Assembly: GCA_902761605.1 (NCBI GenBank)
Contig: CACWLC010000001.1
Coordinates: forward strand, 81,861 to 145,860
Reading direction: 5' to 3'
DNA length: 64,000 nt
Origin: an uncultured Prevotellaceae bacterium
Lineage (GTDB): Bacteria; Bacteroidota; Bacteroidia; Bacteroidales; Bacteroidaceae
Below the pieces are notes generated by a model, which saw nothing but the letters and a program-made list of their open reading frames with translations, was not told where the DNA came from and ran no database searches. Numbering within the stretch: position 1 is the stretch's first letter; every line of letters starts with the position of its first letter. Below are positions 1 through 9,332 of this stretch, piece after piece. Position numbers and translations under genes: made by a program.

Positions 1-2
1 CG

Positions 3-1130
3 CCAATAAGCAATCTCATGGGCTATGGCGATCATCCTGAGTATGTATGGGTGATGGCAGTTACTGTAGCCATCGACGCCTTCCTCTGTATCCCCTTTGC
101 CCATCTGCGACAACAGAAGAAAGCCATTAAGTTTGCCACTCTGAAACTGCTGAATATCGTGGTGAGCATACTGCTTAACGTCATCTATTTCGCCTGGATG
201 GATGGCAAGGATGTGGGTTACGCTTTCTATATCAACCTGGCCTGCACAGCGATGCTAGCACTGCTGCTTATCACAGAATATGCAGGTTTCCGTTGGCAAT
301 TCGATGGCAAGCTGCTACGCACGATGCTCAGCTACTCATGGCCTATCCTCGTGCTTGGCATCGCAGGTATCCTGAACCAGACAGCCGACAAGATGCTCTT
401 CCCCTATATCTACCAAGGCAGCGACATGCAGGAGCAACTTGGAATTTACGGCGCCTGTTCAAAGATTGCAATGATTATGGCGATGATTACACAGGCTTTC
501 CGCTTTGCCTACGAGCCTATCGTATTCGCAGGCGTAAAGGACAAAGACCAGCACGAGATGTACGAGCAGGCGATGAAATACTTTATAATCTTCACCCTGC
601 TGGCATTCCTGATGGTTGTGGGATATCTCGATATCCTGAAGTTCCTCATCGGAGAAGACTACTGGAGTGGGCTCCGTGTGGTGCCTATCGTGATGGCAGC
701 AGAGATAATGATGGGTATTTATTTCAACTTGTCGTTCTGGTATAAGATTATCGACAAGACCATCTGGGGAGCGTGGTTCTCTGGTCTTGGATGCCTGGTG
801 CTGATAGCAGTAAACCTGATTTTTGTGCCAAAGTACGGCTTCGTAGCTTGTGCCTGGGGAGGTTTCGCAGGATATGGCGTTGCAATGGTGGCATCCTATT
901 TCATCGGACAGGAACACTATCCACTCAACTATCCCCTGAAAGACATCGCCCTCTATACGATGATTGCAGCCCTCGCCTTCGCCGTGATGATGTTTCTCAG
1001 GGATGACCTGCCCCTCTGGCTGTCACTCGCTGTGAATACAATCCTGATCCTGCTCTTCCTCGCAGTCATCATAAAGCGCGACCTCCCATTAAGCAAACTC
1101 CCCATAATCGGAAAATATTTCAAAAAATAA
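3..1130 (+). CDS. Oligosaccharide (Wzx-type) flippase, 5' end missing
   Basis: The frame is open from base 3, so the true start lies outside the window. The visible part is about 375 residues, nearly all hydrophobic helices separated by short charged loops, as in the MOP/Wzx superfamily that flips lipid-linked sugar units across the inner membrane. A full protein would have 12 to 14 helices; about ten are visible. It ends with a basic tail (KLPIIGKYFKK). The S46 peptidase starts 7 bp after the stop, so the two are probably co-transcribed. The family call rests on topology and overall resemblance to the polysaccharide biosynthesis C-terminal domain; the exported substrate cannot be told. Confidence 0.75.
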   Translation, partial: PISNLMGYGDHPEYVWVMAVTVAIDAFLCIPFAHLRQQKKAIKFATLKLLNIVVSILLNVIYFAWMDGKDVGYAFYINLACTAMLALLLITEYAGFRWQFDGKLLRTMLSYSWPILVLGIAGILNQTADKMLFPYIYQGSDMQEQLGIYGACSKIAMIMAMITQAFRFAYEPIVFAGVKDKDQHEMYEQAMKYFIIFTLLAFLMVVGYLDILKFLIGEDYWSGLRVVPIVMAAEIMMGIYFNLSFWYKIIDKTIWGAWFSGLGCLVLIAVNLIFVPKYGFVACAWGGFAGYGVAMVASYFIGQEHYPLNYPLKDIALYTMIAALAFAVMMFLRDDLPLWLSLAVNTILILLFLAVIIKRDLPLSKLPIIGKYFKK

Positions 1131-1137
1131 TAATCGT

Positions 1138-3261
1138 ATGAAAAGAATCCTAGTATCCCTGGTATCCCTAGTTAGCCTAGTAAATCTGGCCCACGCCGAT
1201 GAAGGCATGTGGACCCTGTATAACCTGCCAAATGCTGTCTATGAGCAGATGAAGCTGGAGAATTACGAGCTGCCCTATGGTGCCCTCTATGAAGGTGATG
1301 ACGCTGTAAAGAACTGCGTAGTGCTCTTTGGAGGCTTCTGCTCAGGAGTAGTGGTATCGCCAGACGGACTGGTATTTACCAATCACCATTGCGGCTTCGA
1401 GGCTATCAGAAGTCACTCAACAGTAGAGCACGACTATATGCTTAACGGCTTTGTTTCTAACAGCTACGAGGAAGAATTGCCAAACAAGAATCTGTTTGTA
1501 AGCTTCATGGTAGAGCAGAAAGATGTCACAAAACAGCTTGATAGTCTTGGCCTCAACAAACTCTCAGAAGACAAAAGAGGCCATTTCATCGACTCTTTGG
1601 AAAATGTTTTCCAGAAGGAAGTACGTAAGCAAGACTCTACCCTCCGTGCAGAGCTGAAGCCATACTACGAGGGAAACAAATACTATCTCACCACCTATCG
1701 CGACTATGAGGATGTACGTCTTGTATTTGCTCTTCCAAAGTCGATGGGTAAGTTCGGAGGCGAGACAGACAACTGGATGTGGCCTCGTCAGACTTGCGAT
1801 TTCTCTGTATTCCGCATCTATGTAGATCCAAAGACAGGAGGCCCGGCGAAGTATTCGAAGGACAATGTCCCCATGCATCCAAAGAAGTGGGCTCAGGTGT
1901 CTCTGCAGGGTTATCAGCCAGGATCGTTCTCAATGACAATCGGTTATCCTGGAAGCACAAGCCGTTATCTGTCGAGCTATGGTATCCTTGAGCGTCGCGA
2001 TGCCCAGAACAAGCCACGTTATCTCACTCGTGAGGTTAAGCAGAACATCATGATTCGTCATATGCGTGCCTCAGAAGCTGTCCGCATCAAGTATGATTCC
2101 AAGTATGCCCAGAGCTCAAACTACTGGAAAAACTCCATCGGAATGAACAAATGTATCGATTCCATCGGACTTATCCAGCAGAAGGCAGTCTTTGAGGCAA
2201 AAATCCGTCAGTGGCAGGACTCTACAGGTTTCCTGAAAGGTCAGCTCGATTTCAACAAGCTTGAACGTCTGTATAAGCAGCGTTTCAATGCCATGAGAGC
2301 AATGATGTATTTCGGCGAGACGTTCAGAAACAACGATGAGATGAGCCGTAGGGCCATGAGAGTCCAGAACGGTATCCATCTGAAGGGCGATGAAAAGAAT
2401 CCTAAGAAGCAGTATATCGATTTCAAGGATAATAGCGACACATGGGATCTCAATCTCGATCGCGAGGTTCTGGCTGCTCTGATGAAGCACTATCGTGAGC
2501 AGGTGACAGAAACGAAGTATCTGCCTGATTTCTATCAGACTATCGATAAAAAGTTTGGTGGTGACTATCAGAAATATGTGGATTATCTCTTCAAGAAGTC
2601 GCAGTTGATGAAAAACGGCAAGAAGATCTATGTCAACAAGAAGGGTTATCACAAAGACCCAGGCGTAATCTATGGCCAGGATCTCATCGAGATATTAGGC
2701 GAGATTCGTGCTGACCTGATGGCTTCTTACGACAGCATAGATATCCAGGAGCGTTATCTCTGTGCTGCCAAGCTCCGTATGGAGGAAGACATGCCTAACT
2801 ACAGCGATGCCAATATGACTATGCGTCTGAGTTATGGCCAGGTGGGCGAATACCTCCTTGGCGGCAAGCCTTCAGGCTATTACACCACAGCTGAGAGCAT
2901 CGTTGAGAAGATGGAGAAAGGCGAGAATGGAGTCATCGACTACGAGGCAGAGCCAATCATGAAAGAGCTGCTCTCAAAGAAAGACTTCGGAAAGTATACA
3001 GATAAGGGTACAGGCAAGCTGCATCTCTGTTTCCTCTCAAACAATGACATCACTGGTGGAAACTCTGGCTCTCCGATGTTTAATGGCAAGGGCGAACTCA
3101 TTGGTCTTGCTTTCGATGGCAACTGGGACAGCCTCAGCTCAGATATCTTCTTCGATTCCCAGCTCGCCCGTTGCATTGGCGTAGATATCCGCTATGTCCT
3201 CTACATGATGGAGTCATGGGGAAAAGCAGATCGCCTTATCAAGGAGATAAATGCCAAGTAA
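1138..3261 (+). CDS. S46 dipeptidyl-peptidase, DPP7-type
   Basis: A 707-residue exported serine peptidase that removes dipeptides from peptide N-termini, probably in the periplasm. A signal peptide (residues 1-20) precedes the mature protein. The catalytic His lies in TNHHCG and the nucleophile Ser643 in GGNSGSP, both hallmarks of family S46. The residue 18 positions after the nucleophile, which sets P1 preference (Arg in DPP11, Gly in DPP7), is Gly661 within AFDGNWD. This predicts preference for hydrophobic or neutral P1 residues, not Asp/Glu. Length matches the family (about 700-720). The signal-peptide core is made of four 9-bp units (1150-1185) coding LVS LVS LVS LVN. It follows the flippase by 7 bp. 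Confidence 0.9.
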   Translation: MKRILVSLVSLVSLVNLAHADEGMWTLYNLPNAVYEQMKLENYELPYGALYEGDDAVKNCVVLFGGFCSGVVVSPDGLVFTNHHCGFEAIRSHSTVEHDYMLNGFVSNSYEEELPNKNLFVSFMVEQKDVTKQLDSLGLNKLSEDKRGHFIDSLENVFQKEVRKQDSTLRAELKPYYEGNKYYLTTYRDYEDVRLVFALPKSMGKFGGETDNWMWPRQTCDFSVFRIYVDPKTGGPAKYSKDNVPMHPKKWAQVSLQGYQPGSFSMTIGYPGSTSRYLSSYGILERRDAQNKPRYLTREVKQNIMIRHMRASEAVRIKYDSKYAQSSNYWKNSIGMNKCIDSIGLIQQKAVFEAKIRQWQDSTGFLKGQLDFNKLERLYKQRFNAMRAMMYFGETFRNNDEMSRRAMRVQNGIHLKGDEKNPKKQYIDFKDNSDTWDLNLDREVLAALMKHYREQVTETKYLPDFYQTIDKKFGGDYQKYVDYLFKKSQLMKNGKKIYVNKKGYHKDPGVIYGQDLIEILGEIRADLMASYDSIDIQERYLCAAKLRMEEDMPNYSDANMTMRLSYGQVGEYLLGGKPSGYYTTAESIVEKMEKGENGVIDYEAEPIMKELLSKKDFGKYTDKGTGKLHLCFLSNNDITGGNSGSPMFNGKGELIGLAFDGNWDSLSSDIFFDSQLARCIGVDIRYVLYMMESWGKADRLIKEINAK

Positions 3262-3285
3262 TTCAAAATAAGAGCCAAGTAATAC

Positions 3286-3327
3286 AAAATAAGTGCCACT
3301 TATCACGCGATAAGTGGCACTTATTTT
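3286..3327. terminator. Bidirectional intrinsic terminator
   Basis: Perfect 18-bp inverted repeat (3286-3303 and 3310-3327) around a 6-nt loop. The outer ends are A-rich and T-rich, so each strand yields a hairpin flanked by a U-tract. It sits between the convergent S46 peptidase and DEAD-box helicase genes and can end transcripts from both sides. Confidence 0.9.
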
Positions 3328-3344
3328 ATCCATAGGCAATCTAT

Positions 3345-5111
3345 TTATTTCTTCTTGCGAGGTTTGCGTAGGGCCCAGCCTTCTTCAGAGAAATCGGGCT
3401 CAGGACCTCTGAGGTCACGAGGGACTTTATTCATCAAACTACGCCAATCGTCCTTTTTCTGACGCTTTGGCTTTTCGGGCTTGCCTCCTTCATCAGCATC
3501 GTTACACCTTACTGTACGACCTTTATATCTGATACCAGAAAGCTGAATCATTACTTTCTTTGCATCCTTTTCAGGAACCTCAAAGTATGAGATAGTATCG
3601 AGCAAATCGATATGCCCCACTTCCTGACGACCTCCCACAAAACGGTTCAACGTCTGCATCAATTCTCCAGGATAGAAGCCGTCACGCTTACCGAGATTTA
3701 TAAACAAACGACGATAACCCTTCTGTGCTTTGTTCTGAAGTTTCTGCTTGTCGCTCTGAGGTCGTTTCTCCTTCTTGTCAGGCACAACAGCCTCAATCTC
3801 TGGTGCCTCAGCATAATATGCAAGGAACTTACCGAACTCCAGAGATACAATTTTCTTTATGAGCTCATCCTTATCAATATACTCGAAGTAGCGGCTGATA
3901 TCCTGCATAAAAGGAGCTATCTCCTCGTCATCAACATCAGTCTTTACTATCTGATCCATCACTTTGTAAAGCTGCTTCTTGCAGATTTCTTCAGCCGAAG
4001 GTATCTCTGCCTCAACAAACTTCTTACCTATCTCCTTCTCGATATTACGGATCTTGAACTTCTCACGGCTATGAACAATAGATATCGAAGTACCCTTCTT
4101 TCCTGCACGACCTGTACGACCAGAGCGATGGGTATAATTCTCAATATCATCGGGCAATCCGAAGTTTATCACATGAGTGAGGTCATCCACATCAAGGCCT
4201 CGTGCTGCTACGTCTGTTGCCACAAGCAACTGGGTAAGATGCTGGCGGAACTTCTGCATCGTAAGGTCTCGCTGGGGCTGAGAGAGGTCTCCATGCAGAG
4301 ACTCTGCATTATATCCGTCCTTGATAAGCTTATCTGCAATCTCCTGGGTCTCAATCTTTGTGCGACAGAAGATGATAGCAAAAATACGAGGATAGTAGTC
4401 GACAATACGCTTAAGTGCCAGATACTTGTCCTTCGCATTCACCATATAATAGATATGGTTCACGTTCTCAGCACCTTCATTACGGCTACCAACAACAATC
4501 TCCTGATAGTCATGCAGATATTTCTTTGCTACCTTCTCTACCTCACGACTCATCGTGGCAGAGAACATCAGAGTGCTATGGTTCTCATTGATAGACTCAA
4601 AAATCTCGCTGATATTCTCTGAGAATCCCATGTTTAGCATCTCGTCTGCCTCATCAAGCACAATGTTCCTCACATTTGTCAGGTCTGCGACACCACGATT
4701 CTTAAGGTCTATGAGTCGTCCTGGAGTAGCAACGATGATATTCACACCTTTCTTGAGTGCTCGCATCTGAGGTTCAATCGATGCTCCACCATATACGGCT
4801 TCCACATGAACGCCATCCATATATTTCGCGAAATCACGGATGTCATCAGTAATCTGCAGACACAGTTCTCTCGTTGGCGAGAGCACTAAGGCCTGCGCAT
4901 TACGATTTGAGGTGTCTATCCTCATCAAGAGTGGGATACCAAATGCAGCTGTCTTACCCGTACCTGTCTGGGCAAGGGCAATCACATCGTTCTTGTTCTC
5001 TAAGAGATAAGGTATCACAGCCTCCTGCACAGGCATCGGCTGTACAAATCCCAACTCTTCAATGGCTTTGCGAATCTCTCCGCTAACGCCTAATTCTTCA
5101 AATGTCTTCAT
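3345..5111 (-). CDS. DEAD-box ATP-dependent RNA helicase with DbpA-like RNA-binding domain
   Basis: 588 residues with the complete helicase core: Q-motif region near residues 20-30, Walker A AQTGTGKT (47-54), PTREL, TPGRL, DEAD, SAT, and the second RecA domain with ATDVAARGLD and HRSGRTGRAG. A DbpA-like RNA-binding fold follows (about residues 460-540) and then a basic Lys/Arg-rich tail, typical of DeaD/CsdA-type helicases in ribosome assembly and cold adaptation. A -7 element lies only 7 bp before the ATG, so the leader is very short. It is a single-gene unit between the terminator and the divergent LOG gene. Confidence 0.9.
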   Translation of the reverse strand: MKTFEELGVSGEIRKAIEELGFVQPMPVQEAVIPYLLENKNDVIALAQTGTGKTAAFGIPLLMRIDTSNRNAQALVLSPTRELCLQITDDIRDFAKYMDGVHVEAVYGGASIEPQMRALKKGVNIIVATPGRLIDLKNRGVADLTNVRNIVLDEADEMLNMGFSENISEIFESINENHSTLMFSATMSREVEKVAKKYLHDYQEIVVGSRNEGAENVNHIYYMVNAKDKYLALKRIVDYYPRIFAIIFCRTKIETQEIADKLIKDGYNAESLHGDLSQPQRDLTMQKFRQHLTQLLVATDVAARGLDVDDLTHVINFGLPDDIENYTHRSGRTGRAGKKGTSISIVHSREKFKIRNIEKEIGKKFVEAEIPSAEEICKKQLYKVMDQIVKTDVDDEEIAPFMQDISRYFEYIDKDELIKKIVSLEFGKFLAYYAEAPEIEAVVPDKKEKRPQSDKQKLQNKAQKGYRRLFINLGKRDGFYPGELMQTLNRFVGGRQEVGHIDLLDTISYFEVPEKDAKKVMIQLSGIRYKGRTVRCNDADEGGKPEKPKRQKKDDWRSLMNKVPRDLRGPEPDFSEEGWALRKPRKKK

Positions 5112-5118
5112 CTTGGGT

Positions 5119-5127
5119 GCAAAGATA
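5119..5127 (-). promoter_or_regulatory. Promoter -7 element of the DEAD-box helicase
   Basis: TATCTTTGC on the minus strand, matching the Bacteroidetes TAnnTTTG consensus and ending 7 nt before the start codon. The mRNA leader would be only a few nucleotides. Confidence 0.7.
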
Positions 5128-5198
5128 CGAATAATTTCTCAGAAACCCAAGAAACATAAATATTTCCTTGTTTCCTATACTTTTTAGATAAAAAACAC

Positions 5199-5207
5199 TA
5201 TCTTTGC
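5199..5207 (+). promoter_or_regulatory. Promoter -7 element of the LOG-family gene
   Basis: TATCTTTGC, a full TAnnTTTG match, 29 bp before the ATG at 5237. Together with the helicase promoter it forms a divergent pair in the 125-bp gap. Confidence 0.7.
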
Positions 5208-5236
5208 AATCAGATTGCTAAAAAAGAATCAAAAAC

Positions 5237-5764
5237 ATGAAGATATGCGTATTTTGTTCTGCGAACAAGCAGATTGACCCAGAGTTTTTCACTATGACTG
5301 AAGAACTTGGAAAGTGGGCAGCAGAGAATGGGCACACGATAGTGTATGGCGGAGTAAACCAAGGACTAATGGAGTGCGTCGGCAAGGCGACTAAAGAGGC
5401 CGGAGGTCATACCATCGGAGTGGTACCGATGATAGTAGAGAAGACTGGGAGGATCAGCGATTTTGTGGATGTGGAGATACCTTGCGACAACCTGCATGAC
5501 CGAAAACAGCTGATGGAGGATCAGAGCGACGTGTTCATCGCCTTGCCTGGCGGACTTGGCACCTTGGATGAGATCTTTACCATTGTGGCCTCAGCCACAA
5601 TTGGCTATCACCAGAAGATGGTTATCCTCTATAATATGAAGGGGTTTTGGAATAATCTGATAGCATTGCTCGATGATCTGCAAGACAAAGGAATGGTTCG
5701 AGGGGATTGGCAACAATACATAAAAACGGCCGATTCCATCAAAGAAATCAGCCGTCTGTTATAA
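5237..5764 (+). CDS. LOG-family protein (nucleoside 5'-monophosphate phosphoribohydrolase)
   Basis: 175 residues, the usual size for the TIGR00730/LOG family. The Rossmann-like fold starts with KICVFCSAN, and the signature PGGLGTLDE forms the nucleotide-binding and catalytic loop. Members cleave the N-glycosidic bond of AMP or cytokinin nucleotides. In gut bacteria the natural substrate is uncertain, possibly purine monophosphate salvage. It has its own promoter and ends 16 bp from the convergent flavodiiron gene; no clear terminator was seen between the two. Confidence 0.85.
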   Translation: MKICVFCSANKQIDPEFFTMTEELGKWAAENGHTIVYGGVNQGLMECVGKATKEAGGHTIGVVPMIVEKTGRISDFVDVEIPCDNLHDRKQLMEDQSDVFIALPGGLGTLDEIFTIVASATIGYHQKMVILYNMKGFWNNLIALLDDLQDKGMVRGDWQQYIKTADSIKEISRLL

Positions 5765-5780
5765 TTTGTCTATTCCGATT

Positions 5781-6947
5781 TCATGACAGAAGGCTATCGG
5801 CTAACTGCTCCAGCAGGGCCTCATCGCCAGCCTTCATGCGAGAACGGATGGTAACCATCGGCTCTACAATTTCGCAGTCCTTCAGCGTCTCTATCATAGA
5901 ACGCATTACCTTGCCTGCAGCAGGTGCCCAGCTTCCGTTCTCAATGATGCCGAAGCGACGCTTCTGATAGTTCTTGATCTGCAGATGATAGAGGAAGTCG
6001 TGCATCACAGGGAACACGCCTGCATCATAGCTAGATGCAGCTACCACAATGGTAGGATAACGGAAAGCATCCTCAATGACTTCGGCCATATCGTCACGGC
6101 TCAAGTCGCTCACTACCACTTTTGGAGCACCCTTCTTGCGCAGAATCTCACCCAGACGCTCAGCAGCAACAGCTGTTCCACCATGAATGCTGGCATAGGC
6201 AATCAGGATACCTTCACTCTCAGGCTCGTACTTACTCCATGTGTCGTACAGTTTGACGGCATCAGCCAACTGTTCGCCCTTGAGCACAGGACCGTGCAGC
6301 GGACAGATGGCCTGAACATCAACTGCTGCCAACTTCTTCATCACCGTCTGTACCTGGGTACCATACTTTCCACAGATATTAAAATAGTAGCGACGTGCCT
6401 CACAAGCCCAATCGTCAGTCTCATTAACCAATGCACCGAATTTGCCGAATGCATCAGCAGAGAAAACTACTTTGTCCAAGCTGTCGTAACTCATGATAAC
6501 CTCTGGCCAGTGTATCATCGGAGCTCCGATAAAAGTAAGTTCATGGCTGCCTAGAGAGAGCTTATCACCCTCCTTGACAATCATGACACGACCTTCGAAG
6601 TTAAAACCCTCGAAGAAGTTAGGCAGCATTTTCGCTGCTTGGGCGCTGCATACAAGTTGAAGGCCAGGATAGGTCTCCAGCATCCAGGCAATGAGTGCAG
6701 CATGGTCTGGCTCCATATGGTGAGCCACCAGATAGTCAGGCTGGCGCCCGCCCAGTGCTGCCATCAGGTTTGCCTTCCATTCTTCACCCTTGCGACGATC
6801 TGCAGTATCCAACACAGCTATCTTCTCATCTTCAATGAGATAGGAATTATAGCTCATGCCCTCAGGCACTACATACTGACTCTCAAACAGATCAATGTCA
6901 AGATCGTCAACACCGATGTAGTAGATTTTGTCTACGATTTCTTTCAT
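5781..6947 (-). CDS. FprA-type flavodiiron protein (A-type flavoprotein)
   Basis: 388 residues. The N-terminal metallo-beta-lactamase-like domain carries the diiron ligand motif H77-x-E79-x-D81-H82, and a flavodoxin-like FMN domain follows from about residue 245 (ILIAYASIHGGTA). These cytoplasmic enzymes reduce O2 to water and/or NO to N2O, protecting anaerobes from oxygen and nitrosative stress. No rubredoxin or reductase domain is fused. It starts 28 bp after the PfkB kinase stop with no obvious promoter between, so it is probably the second gene of that operon. Confidence 0.9.
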   Translation of the reverse strand: MKEIVDKIYYIGVDDLDIDLFESQYVVPEGMSYNSYLIEDEKIAVLDTADRRKGEEWKANLMAALGGRQPDYLVAHHMEPDHAALIAWMLETYPGLQLVCSAQAAKMLPNFFEGFNFEGRVMIVKEGDKLSLGSHELTFIGAPMIHWPEVIMSYDSLDKVVFSADAFGKFGALVNETDDWACEARRYYFNICGKYGTQVQTVMKKLAAVDVQAICPLHGPVLKGEQLADAVKLYDTWSKYEPESEGILIAYASIHGGTAVAAERLGEILRKKGAPKVVVSDLSRDDMAEVIEDAFRYPTIVVAASSYDAGVFPVMHDFLYHLQIKNYQKRRFGIIENGSWAPAAGKVMRSMIETLKDCEIVEPMVTIRSRMKAGDEALLEQLADSLLS

Positions 6948-6975
6948 AATTGTATAGTTTTTAAATATTTTCCAA

Positions 6976-7920
6976 TTAATATTCTTTCATTTCTTTCGCC
7001 ATCTTATGTCCAAACTCTGCATCAACACTATTATTAATACTCTTGCAGACATTGGCAGAGAACTGCAGTCCACAGGCGATAATCTTATCCCATAACTCCT
7101 CGCTGATTCCAGTCATAATCATCTCACGGGTTACACCGTATTTGATAAGACCATAAACAAAGCCGGCATTGAAGTTATCGCCTGCTCCGATGGTACTTAC
7201 GGTATCCGCTTTCTCAACAGGATATTGTTTCTTTATACCTCCCTCAGCTCTCAATTCCACAGGGTTACTGCTATCAGTGAGGATAAAGTTCTTGGTATAA
7301 AATGATATCTGCGAACGATAGATAGCGTCTGCATCAGTCTTCTTGTAAAGGATATCAAAATCTTCAGAAGAACCTCTAACGATATCAGCATACTCGAGGT
7401 TCTCTAAGAGATTCGGTGTTAGCTTCATTACCTCATGTTGATGGGATGCACGGAAATTTACATCGTAATAGATAATAGCACCCTTGTTTCTTGCATGATC
7501 TAAGAATGCCGCCATCTGAGGACGAATCACGGGATTGACTGCATAGTAAGAACCAAACATCACGATATCGTCTTTTTGGATGTCAGGATAGACAAAATCC
7601 AGCTGATCATGCGGATGATCCTTGTAGAAGATATACTCTGCATCATTATCATCATTGAGGAAAGCCAGTGAGATAGGTGACTTTGACTCTGGATAGACGT
7701 AGATATATTCTGAATTTACGTTATTCTTCTGGAGGAAGGATATGATTTGCTTACCCACACGGTCATTTCCCGTCTCACTGATAAATGAGGCAGAAACACC
7801 TGAACGTCCCAATGAGATAATACCATTAAAAACTGAGCCACCAGGAACTGCACCTACTGGCTGGTCATTCTTAAAGATTATGTCGAGAACAGTCTCGCCG
7901 ATTCCTATTACTTTTCTCAT
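6976..7920 (-). CDS. PfkB-family carbohydrate kinase
   Basis: 314 residues from the chosen ATG. The open frame runs 87 codons further upstream, but that stretch reads back through the divergent promoter region and looks non-coding; MRKVIGIGETVLDI is a typical PfkB start. The C-terminal signature STIGAGDNFNAGF holds the catalytic Asp of GAGD. It probably phosphorylates fructose or a related sugar in the cytoplasm; the substrate is unproven. A promoter lies 20 bp upstream and the flavodiiron gene follows at 28 bp. Confidence 0.85.
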   Translation of the reverse strand: MRKVIGIGETVLDIIFKNDQPVGAVPGGSVFNGIISLGRSGVSASFISETGNDRVGKQIISFLQKNNVNSEYIYVYPESKSPISLAFLNDDNDAEYIFYKDHPHDQLDFVYPDIQKDDIVMFGSYYAVNPVIRPQMAAFLDHARNKGAIIYYDVNFRASHQHEVMKLTPNLLENLEYADIVRGSSEDFDILYKKTDADAIYRSQISFYTKNFILTDSSNPVELRAEGGIKKQYPVEKADTVSTIGAGDNFNAGFVYGLIKYGVTREMIMTGISEELWDKIIACGLQFSANVCKSINNSVDAEFGHKMAKEMKEY

Positions 7921-7939
7921 CGTTTTTGTATTTTGTGCT

Positions 7940-8021
7940 GCAAAGATAATAAAAAAAGTAAAAAGGAAAAAAAGTAAAAAGGTAAAAAAGCGTTTACCAG
8001 AGTATTTTTTTGTAACTTTGC
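7940..8021. promoter_or_regulatory. Divergent promoters of the PfkB kinase and M16 peptidase
   Basis: Minus-strand TATCTTTGC at 7940-7948 serves the kinase, and plus-strand TAACTTTGC at 8013-8021 serves the peptidase, ending just 7 nt before its ATG. Between them lies an A-rich tract with 8-bp spacing (about 7951-7992, units like GTAAAAAG), one of several simple repeat tracts in this window. Confidence 0.65.
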
Positions 8022-8028
8022 GCGCAAA

Positions 8029-9330
8029 ATGACGAAATACAATACTTATACACTCAAAAATGGTCTGAGGATAATACATCTGCCATCGCCTTCGCAGGTG
8101 GTATATTGTGGTTATCAGATAGCAGCAGGAACCAGAAATGAGTCTTCTGGCGAAGAAGGTATTGCTCATTTCTGTGAGCACATGACCTTCAAAGGTACTG
8201 AGCGCCGCAATGCCATTCAGATTATTAATGCCCTTGAGGGTGTTGGTGGAGAACTCAATGCCTTCACCAACAAGGAAGATACAGTATTCTATGCCGCCAT
8301 TTCAAAGGAGCACTTTTCACAGGCTGTGGATATCCTTACAGATATCGTATTCCACAGCCAATACCCACAACACGAGATAGAAAAGGAAGTAGAGGTAATC
8401 TGCGATGAAATCGAGAGTTATAACGATTCTCCAGCAGAGCTTATCTACGATGATTTCGAGAATATCATCTTCGAGGGACATCCTCTAGGACATAATATTC
8501 TTGGAAACGCAGAACAGCTTCGTACCTACACTACTGAAGACGCCCTTCGATTTGTTCGTCGCAACTATCGCACGAATAATGCCATCTTTTTTGCATACGG
8601 AGACGTAGACTTCGCAAAGATTTGTAAGAGTGTAGAGTGTAGAACAGATAGTGTAGAGTGTAGAGTTGAGAATGTAGAGTTTGCTACCGCTGCAGAAATC
8701 TCCTGCGGAGCGGTAGCACGCTCCAGCTCTGCTGGCTTGCTACCAGAGGGACGCAAGAACTCTAAACTCTACACTCTCAACTCTCAACTAATAGTCCGCC
8801 AACTCAGCACCCATCAGTCTCATGTGATGCTCGGCACTCGTGCCTACGATATCCATCATCCTATGCGTATTCCACTCTACCTCCTTAATAATATATTAGG
8901 TGGCCCTGGGATGAATGCACGACTCAATATTTCACTTAGAGAACGTAATGGTCTGGTTTATACCGTTGAGAGTACGATGGTGAGCTATAGCGATACTGGC
9001 ATCTGGTGTATCTACTTTGGTTGTGACTCTCATGATATCAAAAGATGCCTCAAGCTTGTTCGTCGCGAACTCGATAAGATGATGCAGAAGCCATTAAGTG
9101 CCAGCCAGCTTCGTAATGCCAAGCGTCAACTGAAGGGTCAGATTGCCATTGCATGCGATAATCGTGAACAGTTTGCCTTAGACTTTGGAAAGAGTTTTCT
9201 GCATTATGGTTGGGAGAAGGATATCACCCATCTCTATGAGAGCATAGACAAAGTTACTGCTGAAGACATACAAAAAGTGGCAAACGAATTGTTTGCCACA
9301 AATATGCTTACTACACTTATCTACAAGTAG
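8029..9330 (+). CDS. M16-family zinc metallopeptidase with a repeat-derived linker
   Basis: 433 residues, no signal peptide. The zinc site is H47-x-x-E50-H51 (HFCEHMTFKGT), with the downstream Glu in the EVICDEIESY region. Single-unit M16B peptidases degrade or process peptides as dimers. The C-terminal half (from THQSHVMLGTRAY) is the second, inactive M16 domain. The linker (about residues 200-255) is unusual: it is encoded by 7-bp tandem units and an inverted repeat (8630-8790), giving a Ser/Glu/Cys-rich stretch unlike the rest. The frame stays open, so the enzyme may still fold. Its stop is 2 bp from the convergent phosphatase-GH92 stop. Confidence 0.85.
   Translation: MTKYNTYTLKNGLRIIHLPSPSQVVYCGYQIAAGTRNESSGEEGIAHFCEHMTFKGTERRNAIQIINALEGVGGELNAFTNKEDTVFYAAISKEHFSQAVDILTDIVFHSQYPQHEIEKEVEVICDEIESYNDSPAELIYDDFENIIFEGHPLGHNILGNAEQLRTYTTEDALRFVRRNYRTNNAIFFAYGDVDFAKICKSVECRTDSVECRVENVEFATAAEISCGAVARSSSAGLLPEGRKNSKLYTLNSQLIVRQLSTHQSHVMLGTRAYDIHHPMRIPLYLLNNILGGPGMNARLNISLRERNGLVYTVESTMVSYSDTGIWCIYFGCDSHDIKRCLKLVRRELDKMMQKPLSASQLRNAKRQLKGQIAIACDNREQFALDFGKSFLHYGWEKDITHLYESIDKVTAEDIQKVANELFATNMLTTLIYK
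8630..8790. repeat. Inverted-repeat element of 7-bp units inside the M16 gene
   Basis: Left arm: seven 7-bp units from 8630 to 8678, mostly GTGTAGA. Right arm: four units from 8760 to 8787 (CTCTAAA, CTCTACA, CTCTCAA, CTCTCAA). The segments 8665-8682 and 8764-8781 are inverted copies with one mismatch. Nested inside is a perfect 8-bp hairpin (GCTACCGC 8683-8690, GCGGTAGC 8710-8717). The element keeps the reading frame. Confidence 0.75.
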
Positions 9331-9332
9331 GA

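Noticed and set aside
3612-4622. 336-codon plus-strand open frame opposite the DEAD-box helicase
   Set aside because: Lies fully inside a gene with intact motifs; its Leu/Cys/His-rich product and lack of promoter mark it as a shadow.
7921-8181. Longer N-terminus of the PfkB kinase
   Set aside because: The extra 87 codons cover the divergent promoters and the start of the M16 gene; the product is not PfkB-like.
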